A DNA stretch of 64,000 nt, from contig WBMQ01000001.1 in assembly GCA_016630905.1 (NCBI GenBank), positions 2,976,001-3,040,000 on the forward strand, given 5' to 3'. The position numbers and the translations under genes are program-made. Shown in pieces: positions 1 through 10,672 of this stretch; position 1 is the first letter of the stretch; every line of letters starts with the position of its first letter. This stretch comes from Capillidium heterosporum. Its lineage: Eukaryota; Entomophthoromycota; Entomophthoromycetes; Entomophthorales; Capillidiaceae. The notes below the pieces were generated by a model. It saw nothing but the letters and a program-made list of their open reading frames with translations. It did no database searches and was not told the DNA's origin.

Positions 1-2
1 GG

Positions 3-254
3 ACAAAAATAGGCATCTCTCTCAAACCACTTATACCTATCAAGCTCCCTGTCATCAACATCATTCCAGTTATCTTGGCCAAATTTTACTACCAAGTTGC
101 TTACGACAACTCTATCAATGGAAAGCTTCGTAAGGCAGATTTAGTAAATGTTAGAAAGATCCACAAGATCGTTGTGATGACTTCAAACCAGTGGGAGGAT
201 CTTGATTACCTGAGAAATGGCTTTGTTATTTTAAGACGATGCTACGGTGAGTAG
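3..254 (+). CDS. 3' end of an unrecognised protein gene (partial)
   Basis: One reading frame is open from the first complete codon at base 3 to a TAG at 252-254, about 83 residues, mixed hydrophobic and basic with ordinary codon use. The start lies outside the window. I do not recognise the family. The stop is uncertain: a perfect 5' splice site (GTGAGT) begins at 247. Removing the 56-nt stretch 247-302, which ends in TTTTAG, gives four further codons and a TGA shortly after 303. Either ending changes only the last few residues. It could equally be an internal exon whose downstream part has been lost. Confidence 0.4.
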   Translation, partial: TKIGISLKPLIPIKLPVINIIPVILAKFYYQVAYDNSINGKLRKADLVNVRKIHKIVVMTSNQWEDLDYLRNGFVILRRCYGE

Positions 255-978
255 GTATGTTGCATGTGTACATATACTGTTCGACCGTCAATTGAGTTTT
301 AGACTTGGATTGTTGAAGCACTCGATACCTTCTAGCACTAACCAATAGGCTCTCGGAGTCTTTTATTACTTTTGGCTGTAAGCTAACTACACTATTTATA
401 ACTTTATTTCGGATCACTAATATTCTATCATAAATATATAACCTTACAACAATTTGCTTTTAAGTCAGTCATATTTTTACATTTGTATTTAAAATTATTT
501 CCCTGTTAATATTTTATATCCAACAAATAGTTTTCAACTATAATATTTACCCTAACACTGTATATTTGATCCCGGCTTTCTTTGTTCCAACTATATTTAA
601 TAGCTTAAAGTTATAGATCTGAATACAATAAAGGTAAAGGCATACATCTAACATCTAAAATAACAATATCCATTAATGGTTATTTATAATGGTAAATAAA
701 CCAATCTAACTTCTAGTAAAGGATATAATTTGATTTATTCCATTAGATCAGCAAATATCACTAATATTTTCCTTTTGTAATCACTTCCCTGCTCAACTAC
801 TTTCGACATTGCAAATTAGTTTATCTTTTATCTTGATTTTGCCTTCGCTGCAGCTAACCCCCTACTCTGTCTTGACTCTCCTTCGCCATTTTCACCATAC
901 GTCAGCTTGCACTATTGGTTTTAGGTTTGGGCTTCGACGACAAACGCTGTAGCAGCTGATGAATATCCTCTTGCATAG
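255..978. other. AT-rich intergenic stretch
   Basis: No convincing coding frame, RNA gene or repeat is seen. The sequence is AT-rich with short homopolymer runs and many stops in all frames. Confidence 0.5.
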
Positions 979-1400
979 AAAAATTCGCTGGAGGGCAGCG
1001 ATAAGGCCATTGTCCAACCACTAACCCAGCCATTACCGTATGGTTACTTTGACCAAGCTAGAGCCAGTCTTAAACCTGTCCTACTTCATGTAGATTTAAT
1101 GGACCTGATCCGGGAACTTTTACACAAAGAGAACTACAAACAAGCCATTAAACTGACGATAGACAGCATCAATTGGGATTACAGGATGTTACAACTCTTA
1201 CAGCACTTAGTGATGAGCTGATGCTTACTAGTATAGTATCAACAGTCTGTTTTTATTGCCTGTCAACCCTAACTGCTACTATACAGGACGACTACAGCGC
1301 TTCAAATCTAAAATTCATTTCGGTTAATGGCTCCATTCCTAGGAGACATCAAGTCGACCTAGAGGCCACCACTACTACCAAAAATTACAAACCATTCTAA
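979..1400 (+). pseudogene. Coding-like segment of unknown family, possibly decayed
   Basis: A plausible acceptor (GCATAG, ending at 978) precedes a frame running from 979 to a TGA at about 1219-1221. It encodes an amphipathic, helix-rich sequence containing the short motifs PLPYGYFDQAR and LIRELLHKENYKQAI. A second frame, shifted by two bases, continues from about 1173 to a TAA at 1398-1400 and is also fairly protein-like. No clean intron joins the two. The simplest reading is a gene remnant with an indel near 1170. A real gene whose other exons I cannot place is the alternative. No family is recognised. Confidence 0.22.
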
Positions 1401-1901
1401 ATGGCACTAAGAAGATAACATTGAACCAGTTGATAAGCTTCAGCTATTTTCAGGCTCTACAGGGCTTGATACCTGGCTGAGTTCAGTTACATGGACCAAC
1501 TCTATACGTACTTTACTCTTCTCAGTGATGAGCTAATATGTGTTTATTAAAGTTATACTTTTAAAATGGGTGACATACTGTAGTGAAGAGCCATATAAAC
1601 TACTTGTTAAAAAGTTCAAGTATATATTAGTCTAAGATAATGGAGATGTATTTACATGGCACATTAAATAAAAGCATCTATATAAATTTGCCTATAAATT
1701 TCTAAAATAAACTTATAGCAATACATAGTAAGCTATCTAGTTAGTGCTGGTAAGTACAGCCCTTACATAGCTATGAATACTAGGGAAAAAAGAAGATTAT
1801 TAAGTACCTGTTAAAATCTTTTATAAAATGAGGCTATTGGGGCTCATCCAAATCTCTGGGGCTATGCACTTCCATCGTATCACCTCACGGATTGATAAAG
1901 T
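1401..1901. other. Intergenic stretch, no gene seen
   Basis: AT-rich spacer with stops in all frames, ending at the convergent 3' end of the RING gene. Nothing specific is recognised. Confidence 0.4.
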
Positions 1902-3002
1902 TCATCGACGAGGTCTTTTACTTGACGGGCCAGCAGGCTGATGCCGTTCAGGTATATATACTCTATCTTCGGTATTCTCTTCCAAATCGTTGTCGAAATC
2001 GTCCGATCCATCATCCTCTGTAGAAGCTTCGATTTCCTCTTCATCATCCAAGTCTTCCTCTCCTTCGATATCGGAGTGCTCCTCAAAGGAGTCAAAGTAG
2101 TCTTCGTCCTCAGATTCGGAGTACAAATCATCGTTGTTGTTGAAACTCTCGGCAACTCTGGATGAATAGAAGGTATTGGGATTAACATCCCTACCAAAAT
2201 TGGGTGAAAATTGGTGATTCAATCGAAGGTTGATACTTCGAGTATGTCGGTTCCCGACATGGAGCTCGAAAAGGTGATGCATTTGACGAATTTCACCAAC
2301 TAGGTGGTGGATGTCGAAAGTATGATTATATGGCCTGCCTGACCCAGTGCGATACATCCTCCCCAAGCGTATGAGGAGATCGGGAACGCCTCTTCTAATT
2401 TCTTCCGGTATATCGGACGGATTGAATCCCTCCACGTTGATTGGGCCGTTGTAGGGGTTAGATTCCTCCTCTTCTTGTCGCAACCGAGGGTCACTACTAG
2501 GGTCGGTTGCAAGGTACGCCTTGTATCTATCGATCTTTCGCTTCCTACCCTCTTCGTTCCCGACGTAACTTCGTGAGGACTGAGTTATCAATGTGCTAAT
2601 TTTACGGCAGAGAGGACAGCTTACCGCCCCCCTTATATTTACATTGCGTGCATTAGTTTTTTGCCAGTTGGTGATGCATTCGAAGCAGAAGGTATGCTCG
2701 CACTGATCTAGTAAACCATATTTATCCTTCTCCTCGGAGCAGATACTACAGGCGAAAGTCTCTTTCTTGATGGGTAGCTGGACTGGCTTTGTGTGGTAGG
2801 TTGGAATTGACGAATCGGTCAAGTCGATAACTTGGCTTGCTGGTCCATCAGCTTCACCTACAGCAGAAGGTTGGTAAGCATACTAAAGACAACTTCAGAT
2901 AAAAACCTTACTTAAAAGTGAATGTCGTTTCGAACTACGAGTGCTATATCTCCTTTTACTCTTGATTGGGGACTCAGTTAAATCTATTACCTCACTTCCC
3001 AT
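1902..3002 (-). CDS. RING-finger E3 ligase with two SUMO-interacting motifs
   Basis: Two exons (3002-2912 and 2857-1902) join across a 54-nt intron (GTAAGG donor, CTGTAG acceptor) to give about 348 aa. Exon 1 begins MGSEVIDLTESP and exon 2 carries SQVIDLTDSS, so VIDLT occurs at residues 5-9 and 40-44. This is the canonical SUMO-interacting motif followed by acidic or serine residues. A C3HC4 RING follows, with ligands at about C67, C70, C83, H85, C88, C91, C111 and C114. The KYGLLDQCEHTFC part resembles makorin-type RINGs. The C-terminal third is strongly acidic (Asp/Glu/Ser) and ends in a short basic KRPRR tail. By analogy with RNF4 and Slx8-Rfp, this could be a nuclear SUMO-targeted ubiquitin ligase. 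The frame stays open upstream of the ATG to a CTTAG at about 3107, so an additional 5' exon is possible. Confidence 0.8.
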
Positions 3003-3776
3003 CAATGAAATAGCCTTCTTTAGTTCAAAGTTGGTTCTTGGTTGTTGAAAGGCTGTAGCTTTATAAGTGTTGCAGTTTAAGGTCGGGTATATAATTGGCT
3101 AAGGGTGTTCCAATAAATTATGAGATATACAACAGTAGCTCCTGTTGGGTTGGCGTGAAACGTTGCTTTTAGGATCTATCATTCCAGAAGACTGAAAGCT
3201 CAAAGTCAGTTTACTTTGGGGAGAAAATTTTGTGATGATTGGGTGATATGAGCTTCAGCCAGTAAGTTGCTTTAAATTTTCAAAGTAACCCAGTTTTATT
3301 GGATAAAGCTGTCATTTAGATATTTGGAACTCACCAGCCAAGTCATCTTAAATTTCCAATAACGTATTGCACCTTCATATTGTATTTAGGATTCAACCCA
3401 ACTCATCTACTCAACATGTACTCCATATCAATGGCGTCACCAAATCAACACTCGTGATTTATTTATCTAAATTTCAGTTTTTAGACTACTAATTTCATCT
3501 ATAAGGGAATCCTTTATCTATATGCACATATAAGATATTAAATTTGCCAAGCTAAACCATCCCTCTTATAGTATTATATATGGTGGTATACATTTTTGGT
3601 ACATATATATTCTTCAGAATCGTCTATAGAACTTAAATTTTATTGCAAAAGCTTTGAAGCTTGCTTTACTACTTGGTATCCTAGAAAAGCTAGAAATCAA
3701 CCAAAAACTCATTTATCACTTCCGTCAAAAGGCAGTAGTGGAGATAAGGAATCCTTCAAAAGTTTACACTATAACC

Positions 3777-5003
3777 CTACACTTCTGGAATCACTACATC
3801 GTCATAAGCCGACTCCATTCCATTACTGGGTCCAAAGTTTGACCTACAAAGATTTTAAGTCAACTACGCCAAATACATGCTTTAAAACTTACCTACAGGT
3901 CGAACACTGCTCCACCCGTTTACAGAAAACTAGCCAAGTGTAAATTTAAAGTCTGAAAGACAAAAACTTACTGGATAGGCAGACTGAGCAGACGTAGCCC
4001 AAATCTACAACCTTCTTGTGGCAGAAGCATGCGGCACGGAAGTCGACGGCGAGCAGTGGAGGTCCGGTAGCCTTGGACTTCAACCAAGATCCAGGCAACA
4101 TGACGAAGAGCAGGTGCTGCAGAAGTTCGTTACCCTTCAACCAGTCGACGCTGCCCGACTCCGAACGTAGGTCCAGGTAGTGCCCATTGGAGAGGTAGGC
4201 GCCCTGCTTCAGGAACATTGAGTCCTGACCGAAAAGTTTGACACAGTCGATGGGCACACCCTATATTTTCAAATTTATTGATATAGTTCGATAAAAGGTG
4301 GATACGGTAGGTTGAACCGCAAATATGGCATTCATCATGGGAATATACTGATTGGGAGCATCCCCACTCACTGACAGAGTCAGGATCCTTGGCTTTAACT
4401 GCTTACCGTAGGTCGTAGCTGCTTGGTGGATATCTATTGTAAAATGTTAGGTGAAGTATGTAACATATAGTCTTACAACAGACCGCTTTGGATAAGCCAG
4501 AAGTTAATGAGCTAAATTCTTTATCCTGTTAAAATTGCATTTTGAAAAATCAAAGTACCACTTTTCGTTGCATTAGCTTGGTGTTTTTGTAAAAAGTTAT
4601 CTAGACCAAGCTTGAGCTTGAAATTGACGTCCCGGAACTGGTAGTAGAAATTGTTGCGGTGGTCATCCAAAGAGAGTTGGTGTTGGTTGGGATATACAAA
4701 CTCACTTGATATAAAAACTGATAAATCAAACCTCAAATAAAAATAACACTTACCAAGCTTTGGCTGACATGCGATTACCGCCAACAGATTCCTATGGTCG
4801 TTGGCCAGGTAGGCATTTATAAAGATCAGGAGCTGGTTGAGGAATTTTTGAAAACTGTTTTCGGAAGGAGGGTTGGTGGCATTGTCAATCTTTAACCAGT
4901 TGATAGGATTTACGTCGATCACTATAGCTAAAAGTTCGAAAGTGTCATCGCTGGTCTGTTTGGTATCTTCAACTTCGGCCTTTTGGGTTGGATTTGTACT
5001 CAT
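3777..5003 (-). CDS. TFB4: TFIIH subunit Tfb4/p34 (GTF2H3)
   Basis: Seven short exons rebuild an almost complete Tfb4, a core subunit of the transcription/repair factor TFIIH that pairs with the p44 subunit. The N-terminal von Willebrand-like domain opens with FELLAIVIDVNPINWL. It continues through LSKAVCYIHQAA, ILTLSVSGDAPNQYIPMMNAIF and GVPIDCVKLFGQDSMFLKQGAYL. The C-terminal zinc-binding module, spread over the last three exons, shows CFCHKKVVDLGYVCSVCLS, then IFCKRVEQCSTC, with its cysteine pairs intact. The final exon ends at a TAG at 3779-3777. Introns are about 36-52 nt. The family is about 300-340 aa, and this model is in range. The start codon at 5003 faces the start of a divergent gene 129 nt away, so they probably share a promoter. 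Confidence 0.93.
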
Positions 5004-5132
5004 GGCTCTTGCTTTGGGATGTCAACTGAATCTGAGGCTAAAGAGAAACCAAAAATTTATGACGCAGTTCGTTTTATAAGCATTCAAAGCAATTCAAAGT
5101 TTGACTTTCTTGATCAGGTTGAATAGAAAGTG
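5004..5132. promoter_or_regulatory. Compact bidirectional promoter between Tfb4 and the helical-protein gene
   Basis: Only 129 nt separate the two ATGs of divergently oriented genes (5003 minus, 5133 plus). Any promoter elements must lie here. I see no clear TATA box, in contrast to several single genes in this window. Confidence 0.5.
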
Positions 5133-8100
5133 ATGGAAAATTTGACAACGACCTTTGACCCCAAGTTAGACACTTTATTTCAGCAGTACAAACTAGGTAA
5201 AATTTATATCGCTATGTAGGTAAATGTTCAAACTAAATTTTCAGTATAAAAGTCAACAGTAAGCATTGTCACCTAACTCAATTCGACTACTTTACCTTCC
5301 TAAAGGACCTAACCAAAAGCTGCAACAAACCTACCAACAACTTTGAAGATATAGAGTTTATAGCTACCTTGGTTGATAGTTTAACTTTTCTACTAGTTTC
5401 CACTTTCAAATCGAGTTTCCAAAATGAGAATGAAAAGTTATCCCATGAGTTTAAATGGGTAAATTCTAAAAGAGTCCAACCTTTTAATTTTTATAAATTT
5501 AGGACAAGCTACTGGTTTTCATTAAGCTCTTGATAGTTTACCTACCGCTAAGCAGGAGTAACAGTTCTAAATACCTTCTTGAAAGTCTAATAGACAATTT
5601 GATAAGTAAGGAATTCGAAAAGAGTTTGTTCATCATCTTTAGCTTGCTACAGCCCAACTCAGCATTGAAGGAAAATCAACTGTTTCAATCCATGGACCAG
5701 AGAGTAGTTGGGACCTTCCTAAATCGGTTCAAAATCTTTGATAAATCCAACTTAAAGCCTATGCTGCTCAAGGAGCGTTTGGAAATCTATCAAAGTATTA
5801 AAATTCTCCTCTTCAGCCCCAGTTTCTACTTTCAGTTTCTGGATGGCTACCTAAAGTTCTTCGACAAAGTATGCTCCAACTCTTCCAACAAAGTCGCATG
5901 GAGTTTGGATGTTCTTAACACTCTCTATGTTGACAAGCGTAAATTAGTCGCTTCGGAAACCAAAATATCTCTGACACTTGTCGAACTCCTAATTCATCTA
6001 ACCGATAGTGAAGTCTATCCGACCGACACAAACCTTTCCTCAAGCACTGAATTCTGCTCTAACTTAGTTATCTACAGATCCACCCTGAACTACTTTCAAA
6101 AGAAGTTGATTGACCCCAACAGCTACAAGCTAGGACTCGTTGCTTTCTCCTTCCTCAAGCTGTGGTCCAACTTTGAATCCAAAAAACTACTGGAACAACC
6201 CCCACTTTCAGCCTATGCTACCCTCTATACCTCCAAGGCCAAGACTAAGGACAAGCCTCAAGAATTTGACCTATTAGATCACTATATAATCACGCCAATC
6301 GATGATTTGCTGAAGGATAAGGTGCAAGTCGATATCCTGTCCTCTATTATCAACATAACGGCGTTAACTTCAATTCCAGACTTGGATCGGGTAGTCAAGG
6401 AACCCAAAGTGGTCCTCCTAAAGCTAGCTACCCCCATCCTATTGAATTGGCTGGTGGACGAGTTAGTAAACCAGATTACAGATACTAGGAACAAGATCAA
6501 AAGCTGTCTCTTAGTCGATACGTTCCGACTGTTCAGCTACCAGTTAAAACAACTAGATGCAACATCCACGACCCCAGTCCAGCACCTTTCAGTCAAGTTC
6601 AAAAAGGTACTTCGTGAGGGACAAGTTGCTACATCCACCACTGTCTTAAGGCTTGCTTACTTGTACTTCCTACCAGTTGCGCAAGAGGATTGGGAGGAAG
6701 CATATCAACCGTACTATGACTGGTTTAAGACTTTAGTTAAACTGCTTATAGGGGATTTGACAAAGAGCGGTCCCATAGTCAAAAGCTTTACAGCTGCCCT
6801 CGATGCTACATTGGACCAGACCGAACTCAATTTATTTCATCAGATTGGAACTGCAAGAGTCCATACCAATTTGCTGTTGACCTACCCCAGTTTGAAGCTG
6901 ACCGAAATTCACCATTTCTTCGAGAGATCGGGGATTTTGCTGAAACAGCCGGTCGAGGAGCTAAATCCGGCATCTACTAAACGTAAGACACTGGCTGATG
7001 AGCTGGAGCAAAGTAAGTCACCTCTCAAAACTACACCTCTCGTAATCAACTTGGAAGATTCAATCAAACAACAAACTACGATTCCAACTGAACATCTTGC
7101 TGACAATTCAAATAAGAATGAAGCTTCTTTAGCCTCCTTATATTCCAGTCCAAAGATTGACAAAATGAATTTAATACTCCAGCTCAAGTCAATGTCTCGT
7201 AAGATGCACCGAACCTTTGATATTGCAGCCATCGACCAACCCCAGTTTCAAACCAATTGTACCGAACTTTTAAATATGTTTCACGATCTCCAATCCAAAG
7301 TCGACATCTGCCTCAACTTACCCACTCCAATAGGCAGTCTACCGATGCTGACTTTAGATTGTCTGAAGTTGAGTTTGGATCGACACCATCTCACCTTCGA
7401 TCCCACCAAGTTTACTATCAATGGGCTGCAGTTTATAACGAGTTCGATATACTGTACTTTTCTACTTAGATTTCAACCAAAGCATCATCTCTTTCAACGA
7501 ATAAGAGGCAATACGAATGCAAATAAGATCTGCAACTTTGTAGAGAGCTTAGTGGAACTCTTGGTCAACCATAGATACCTATCTGTCGGTACCTACCTCT
7601 ACTTCAACGAATTCCTGGGCAAGAAGGTGCTGGAACTCAAGGATGCCAAAGCTAAGCTGAGCCGTGGGCTATCGATACATCCATCGCTTATCGATGACCG
7701 AGCCGTAGCTTTAGGTATCTTGCTTGCGCAGTTGAGTGCAAAGGCCAACTCCGAAAAAGCTTTCCGTGCAGACCCACATTCCAGCTGCTGCCCTCTCCTT
7801 GATAGCTACATAGAAGTAAGTGATCAATTGACTTGGCCCCAAGTTCTAACTTTAGAATTGGTGTGTCACCTTGGCCCTCCGGCTCTACGCGAGATCCTCC
7901 AGCTGCACGACCTGCTCCTCAGTTTCTTGGTCACCTCATTCCAGCTTACTCAAGCTTCCACCCCATCCGACATCGAACCGTTTCTACAAATACCCATCCA
8001 AGTTGCCAGCTACATTGACCAAAACTTTGCCTCTACTCTCACAATGCACGGTTCCAAGTTGGTGGAGGCCGTGCGGTATCACCGCTCCTTATTTGATCCC

Positions 8101-8424
8101 CAAAATTTACAATTAAGTCTAAAACAATGGTTCCACCTGGAGCGCAACCGCAGTATGCAAGCTAGCTTCTCCACTAAACTTCAGAGTGAGCTCGTATGCT
8201 ACTTTCAGACCTTCCACCAAACTTCTACTGCAGATGTATCGAATGGTACCGACCTACTTCAGACGGCACTAAGTTCCGAGTTTGAAGGAGTGTTGAACCC
8301 ACGACGAAACCTGGTGGTTGAAGATAAGAGTAGGTTGGTCAAGTTGCAGGTCTACAAAATGGAGGAGATTCTTAGGAATGGAAGTTTAACTTCGTTGATC
8401 AAGTCGTTGATGGATAAGTTTTGA
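5133..8424 (+). CDS. Large unrecognised alpha-helical protein (about 1,063 aa)
   Basis: Three exons (5133-5196, 5253-5458, 5503-8424) join in frame. Intron 1 ends at the AAAAG before 5253, and intron 2 has a GTAAAT donor and AAATTTAG acceptor. The final exon is a single open frame of 973 codons. The product is rich in Leu, Ser, Lys and Thr with regular amphipathic helices throughout. It has no signal peptide or obvious membrane span, and there is a low-complexity polar linker at about residues 500-550. This looks like an alpha-solenoid scaffold of the kind found in nucleolar or chromatin proteins. I considered Urb2/Npa2-like ribosome-biogenesis proteins because of size and texture, but saw no diagnostic motif. 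A profile search would be needed to name it. Confidence 0.85.
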
Positions 8425-8947
8425 AATATAAGAAAATACAAGTAATGTGCAAGAGTTCAAGTGGTGCTGTACTATAGAAAATTGGTTGAACTCTTAGTAC
8501 TATGGAATGCTTATATAGTAAAGTTAATTTCTAGTGTGAGTATATGTTTATATAAGCGTGTAGTCTTAGAAGGTTAAATATATATTCAAAGCTTAGTTTT
8601 TTTGTTATAAGTTGCATATATATGTTAAAGCAAATGTTATAAAATTGATATATATCCAAGATTTGTTTATAAGTTATTAATATATAGTTTAGGTGGTTTT
8701 AGCTATATGAGTACTACCTTTCCATTCCAAGTGCAATAAAACGCCAAGCCAATAGCCCAAGATTATACAGATGTAGCAGCTCCATATAAGTACATCGACA
8801 TTAAGCCACAACCTACAACCATATCTATTAGTAATTTCAAAAAGCAAATACTCTACAGAGCTAAGCTCAAAGCCTATCAACTCAATTAAAACCGTAAACT
8901 ATAACATTAAACGACTTTATTAACATTCTATAATTAGTGGAATAAAT
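8425..8947. other. Convergent intergenic spacer
   Basis: AT-rich 3' flanks of two convergent genes, with many TATATA-like stretches and no coding frame. It should hold both polyadenylation regions. Confidence 0.45.
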
Positions 8948-10603
8948 TTAAAGATGATACAAATCACCACTCCAGTACTGGTTCAACTTGCGTGCCTCAT
9001 CGACATTGCCATCCTTGACCAAAATCTGCAATACACCTCTTAAGGCGGCATTCAAAGCACCCCCAATCCAACCGGAACGGTGGTCGGTGGAATCGACGGT
9101 GAAGACAGTATTAGCCTCCATGTTGGTGAAGGGAGGTAGATCCTTAACCTTGGCATCCAACTCAGAGTAATGGGCGAATCCACCTAAAGAGTTGGGGTCC
9201 AAGTGCCAGCAGTGACGTTTGATGCTACCCTTTTTGTAACTTTGACGAACTTTGTCACCGTGAACTTTAACAAGGTCGTCGATAACCAGCATCTCCATCT
9301 CTTCAATGGTAGCCCCCTCCTGAGTCTCAGTACGCTCTTCAAAGACGTAGGAAGCGATGATGACTTTGGAGTTGCCATGGCTGGGGTAGACGGTGGTACG
9401 GGAGACAGTCTTGTCATCGGTGTATTGCTGGCCAACATACTGATTAGAATCCCAGAATTTGTTGTCAAACTTCAATAGAACCTTGCAGGAACGGGCGTAG
9501 TGTTGGTTGTTGATGATGTTGGTAAGGCCACTGGATAAGGTAGGGAGCTTCCAGAAGCGAACAAGAGTCAAAGGTACGGCGACGACAGCGTAATCGTAGT
9601 TAGCTTGGCTGTCAGGTTGATTCAAGTTGATAACCGACTTGTACTTCAAATTGACTTTGTTAGTGTGATCCAACTGGTAGACTTTACCACTCTTGATAGG
9701 AGTTTGCTTCTGGCTGATGACCTTGCGCAGTAGGTTGGGTAGACGGCCCATACCATCTTCAACCTGTCGCCAATTGTGGTAGTTGGCAAACTCAGCGATT
9801 TGGGTTTTACCAAAGATGAAGGGAATGAGGTTTAGCTTGTCGGCTGGGCTAGGTGCCAAGTTGTTCAAGTGATCGATCAGTTTGAACACCATCTTGGTCG
9901 ATTTGTCTTCTCGGATGACACCATCGGGGTGAGTCAGGTTTTGGAAGAGACGCATGGCACCCAGTTCGTGGTAGTCGTAACGATCACCACCGGGAAAGTG
10001 GTGGGTCCAGATCCTTCCACCAATGCGTTCACTGTTGGATTCAATCATCTCAACCTTGTAATTGAGCTTGGCTTGATCAAAGAGTAAGGCACTGAACATA
10101 CCCGACATACCAGCACCGACGATACCAACGGTCTTGGGAGCTTGATTAGCTACGAACGACCCTGACTTTTTGAAATCCTTGACGGCGTCGTACCTCCAGG
10201 CGTTATCCTCATCCTTGTAGTCGAACGTAGAGGGGATTATAGTGAAGGATCTACCTTGACCTATCAGGCAGTTTCCTTGCCAGGCTTTGACACAGACGCT
10301 AGTAGAAGTTTGGGCTCCCTTGGTTGGGGTAGCCCAAGTGAACTTGGTGGGCTTTGAGGTTCCAATATCGGCGTTGCCGATGAGCTGATCGAAATGATTG
10401 GAGTTGCAGGCACCGTAAGTGAACTTTAAGCTACCGTTGGCACCGCTATTAGCGTAGCGGATGTTGATGTTGACGAGGGAATCTTCCATGACCATGTTGT
10501 TCTCGAAATTGGAGATGACGATCTGGTTCGGGGTACAGGCTGTAGTGCTGGCCTGACCAGCGACGAATCCGACGATGAAGGAGGTGGCGACAAAGTATTT
10601 CAT
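8948..10603 (-). CDS. Secreted FAD-dependent L-amino-acid oxidase-like flavoenzyme
   Basis: A single intronless frame of 551 aa. A cleavable signal peptide is evident (MKYFVATSFIVGFVAG, cut near residues 17-19). Residues 20 to about 125 form an extra N-terminal domain with three cysteines. The Rossmann FAD-binding motif VGIVGAGMSG lies at 159-168 and is followed by the ESNSERIGGRIWT element typical of the monoamine/L-amino-acid oxidase family. The C-terminal FAD contact region reads GWIGGALNAALRG. Members oxidatively deaminate amino acids to keto acids, ammonia and hydrogen peroxide. In fungi, secreted forms serve nitrogen scavenging or antagonism. Substrate specificity cannot be read from sequence, and other amine oxidases remain possible. 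A TATATAAAC box lies about 61 nt upstream of the ATG. Confidence 0.88.
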   Translation of the reverse strand: MKYFVATSFIVGFVAGQASTTACTPNQIVISNFENNMVMEDSLVNINIRYANSGANGSLKFTYGACNSNHFDQLIGNADIGTSKPTKFTWATPTKGAQTSTSVCVKAWQGNCLIGQGRSFTIIPSTFDYKDEDNAWRYDAVKDFKKSGSFVANQAPKTVGIVGAGMSGMFSALLFDQAKLNYKVEMIESNSERIGGRIWTHHFPGGDRYDYHELGAMRLFQNLTHPDGVIREDKSTKMVFKLIDHLNNLAPSPADKLNLIPFIFGKTQIAEFANYHNWRQVEDGMGRLPNLLRKVISQKQTPIKSGKVYQLDHTNKVNLKYKSVINLNQPDSQANYDYAVVAVPLTLVRFWKLPTLSSGLTNIINNQHYARSCKVLLKFDNKFWDSNQYVGQQYTDDKTVSRTTVYPSHGNSKVIIASYVFEERTETQEGATIEEMEMLVIDDLVKVHGDKVRQSYKKGSIKRHCWHLDPNSLGGFAHYSELDAKVKDLPPFTNMEANTVFTVDSTDHRSGWIGGALNAALRGVLQILVKDGNVDEARKLNQYWSGDLYHL

Positions 10604-10663
10604 TTCTCAAACTGCAGAGTTGGCAAACTTATGTTCGATAGCTTTTGGAGATGTAAGGCCCTT

Positions 10664-10672
10664 GTTTATATA
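10664..10672 (-). promoter_or_regulatory. TATA box of the L-amino-acid oxidase gene
   Basis: On the minus strand the sequence is TATATAAAC, about 61 nt upstream of the ATG at 10603. The spacing matches TATA boxes found upstream of other genes in this window. Confidence 0.5.

Noticed and set aside
3596-3943. Plus-strand open frame of 115 codons
   Set aside because: It overlaps the last exons of Tfb4 on the other strand and has no features of its own.
3946-3970. A 19-nt micro-intron (GTAAGT...TTTCAG) in Tfb4
   Set aside because: Splicing to the next AG (GGCTAG) gives a normal-length intron and restores the conserved CLSIFC motif.
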